Shown here piece by piece: positions 5,036 through 5,381 of a stretch of 5,381 nucleotides of DNA. Made by a program: the position numbers and the translations under genes. The stretch's first letter is position 1, and each line of letters begins with the position of its first letter. The notes beneath the pieces were generated by a model. It had not been told where the DNA came from. It searched no databases and was given only the letters and a program-made list of their open reading frames with translations. The stretch is from Prevotella sp. UBA1705 (GTDB lineage Bacteria; Bacteroidota; Bacteroidia; Bacteroidales; Bacteroidaceae), in NCBI GenBank assembly GCA_002317385.1, contig DCJH01000032.1, positions 1 to 5,381 on the forward strand. Reading direction: 5' to 3'.

Positions 5036-5381
5036 ATGGCAAAAGAAAAGAAATTCATGACTTGTGATGGTAATACCGCTGCCGCCCATGTGAGCTACAT
5101 GTTCACAGAGGTAGCCGCTATCTATCCTATCACTCCGTCTTCTCCCATGGCCGAACATGTGGACGAGTGGGCAGCCAAGGGTCGTAAGAACCTCTTCGGT
5201 CAGACGGTCTATGTGCAGGAAATGCAGTCTGAGGGCGGTGCCGCAGGAGCTGTGCACGGTTCTCTCCAGGCTGGTGCATTGACCACGACATTCACTGCTT
5301 CTCAGGGATTGTTGCTGATGATTCCTAACATGTACGAAATTGCGGGTGAATTCCTGCCTTGCGTGTTCCACGTATCGGCTC
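5036..5381 (+). CDS. nifJ: Pyruvate:ferredoxin (flavodoxin) oxidoreductase, N-terminal part
   Basis: The first 115 codons of a pyruvate:ferredoxin oxidoreductase, cut by the window end; the full protein in this family is close to 1,200 residues. The enzyme oxidises pyruvate with coenzyme A to acetyl-CoA and CO2 and passes electrons to ferredoxin or flavodoxin. It uses thiamine diphosphate and iron-sulphur clusters and is central to anaerobic metabolism in Bacteroidales. The seen part is the start of the pyruvate-binding domain I, with the signatures C-D-G-N-T-A-A-A-H-V, A-A-I-Y-P-I-T-P-S-S-P-M-A-E and E-M-Q-S-E-G-G-A-A-G-A-V-H-G. The ATG at 5036 is preceded by a 43-base spacer with no G at all and only seven C, typical of well-translated Bacteroidetes leaders. 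No clear TAnnTTTG promoter lies in the spacer, so transcription may begin inside or before the ATPase gene. Codons such as GGT and GCT are more common than in the upstream genes, consistent with high expression. Confidence 0.96.
   Translation, partial: MAKEKKFMTCDGNTAAAHVSYMFTEVAAIYPITPSSPMAEHVDEWAAKGRKNLFGQTVYVQEMQSEGGAAGAVHGSLQAGALTTTFTASQGLLLMIPNMYEIAGEFLPCVFHVSA

Noticed and set aside
4435..5058. Open frame of 207 codons on the minus strand
   Set aside because: It lies opposite the C-terminal half of the ATPase gene and the start of nifJ. It has no domain character and no promoter.

Overview
The window looks like chromosomal DNA from a Bacteroidales bacterium, most likely Prevotella or a close relative. 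The grounds are the protein style of all five genes, the lack of Shine-Dalgarno sequences ahead of their starts, and promoter-like sequences of the Bacteroidetes type (TTTG, about 19-20 bases, then TAnnTTTG). I cannot name a species from sequence alone.

Layout. At 1-459 (+) is the end of guaA (GMP synthase), closed by a strong intrinsic terminator at 485-527. Converging on it is a gene at 587-1927 (-) for a YihY/BrkB-family membrane protein with six predicted membrane segments and a cytoplasmic winged-helix-like tail. A noncoding stretch of about 590 bases (1928-2513) follows. It holds the likely promoter of the yihY-type gene, a polypyrimidine-rich tract, a long imperfect inverted repeat that can fold in two exclusive ways, three related short direct repeats, and a pair of GC-rich hairpins resembling Bacteroidetes interspersed repeats. 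At 2514-3593 (-) is a 359-residue protein of unknown role with clear ATP-grasp signatures. It is divergent from an ATPase gene at 3805-4992 (+) of the AAA_14/DUF4143 type. The AT-rich spacer 3594-3804 holds promoters for both. The last gene, from 5036 (+) and cut by the window end, is the N-terminus of pyruvate:ferredoxin oxidoreductase (nifJ/por type).

How the genes relate. guaA (purine synthesis) and nifJ (anaerobic pyruvate oxidation) are housekeeping genes with no evident functional link to the three between them. I see no operon of more than one gene with confidence: neighbours converge, diverge or are separated by long spacers, except that the ATPase gene and nifJ are only 43 bases apart. 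No rRNA, tRNA, CRISPR array or transposase gene is visible.

For novelty, I do not see a clear new multi-gene system. The points most worth a second look are: the ATPase, whose Walker B glutamate is glutamine and whose usual C-terminal F-E-x-G-G-K motif is lost; the orphan ATP-grasp protein; and the structured repeats in 2153-2476.
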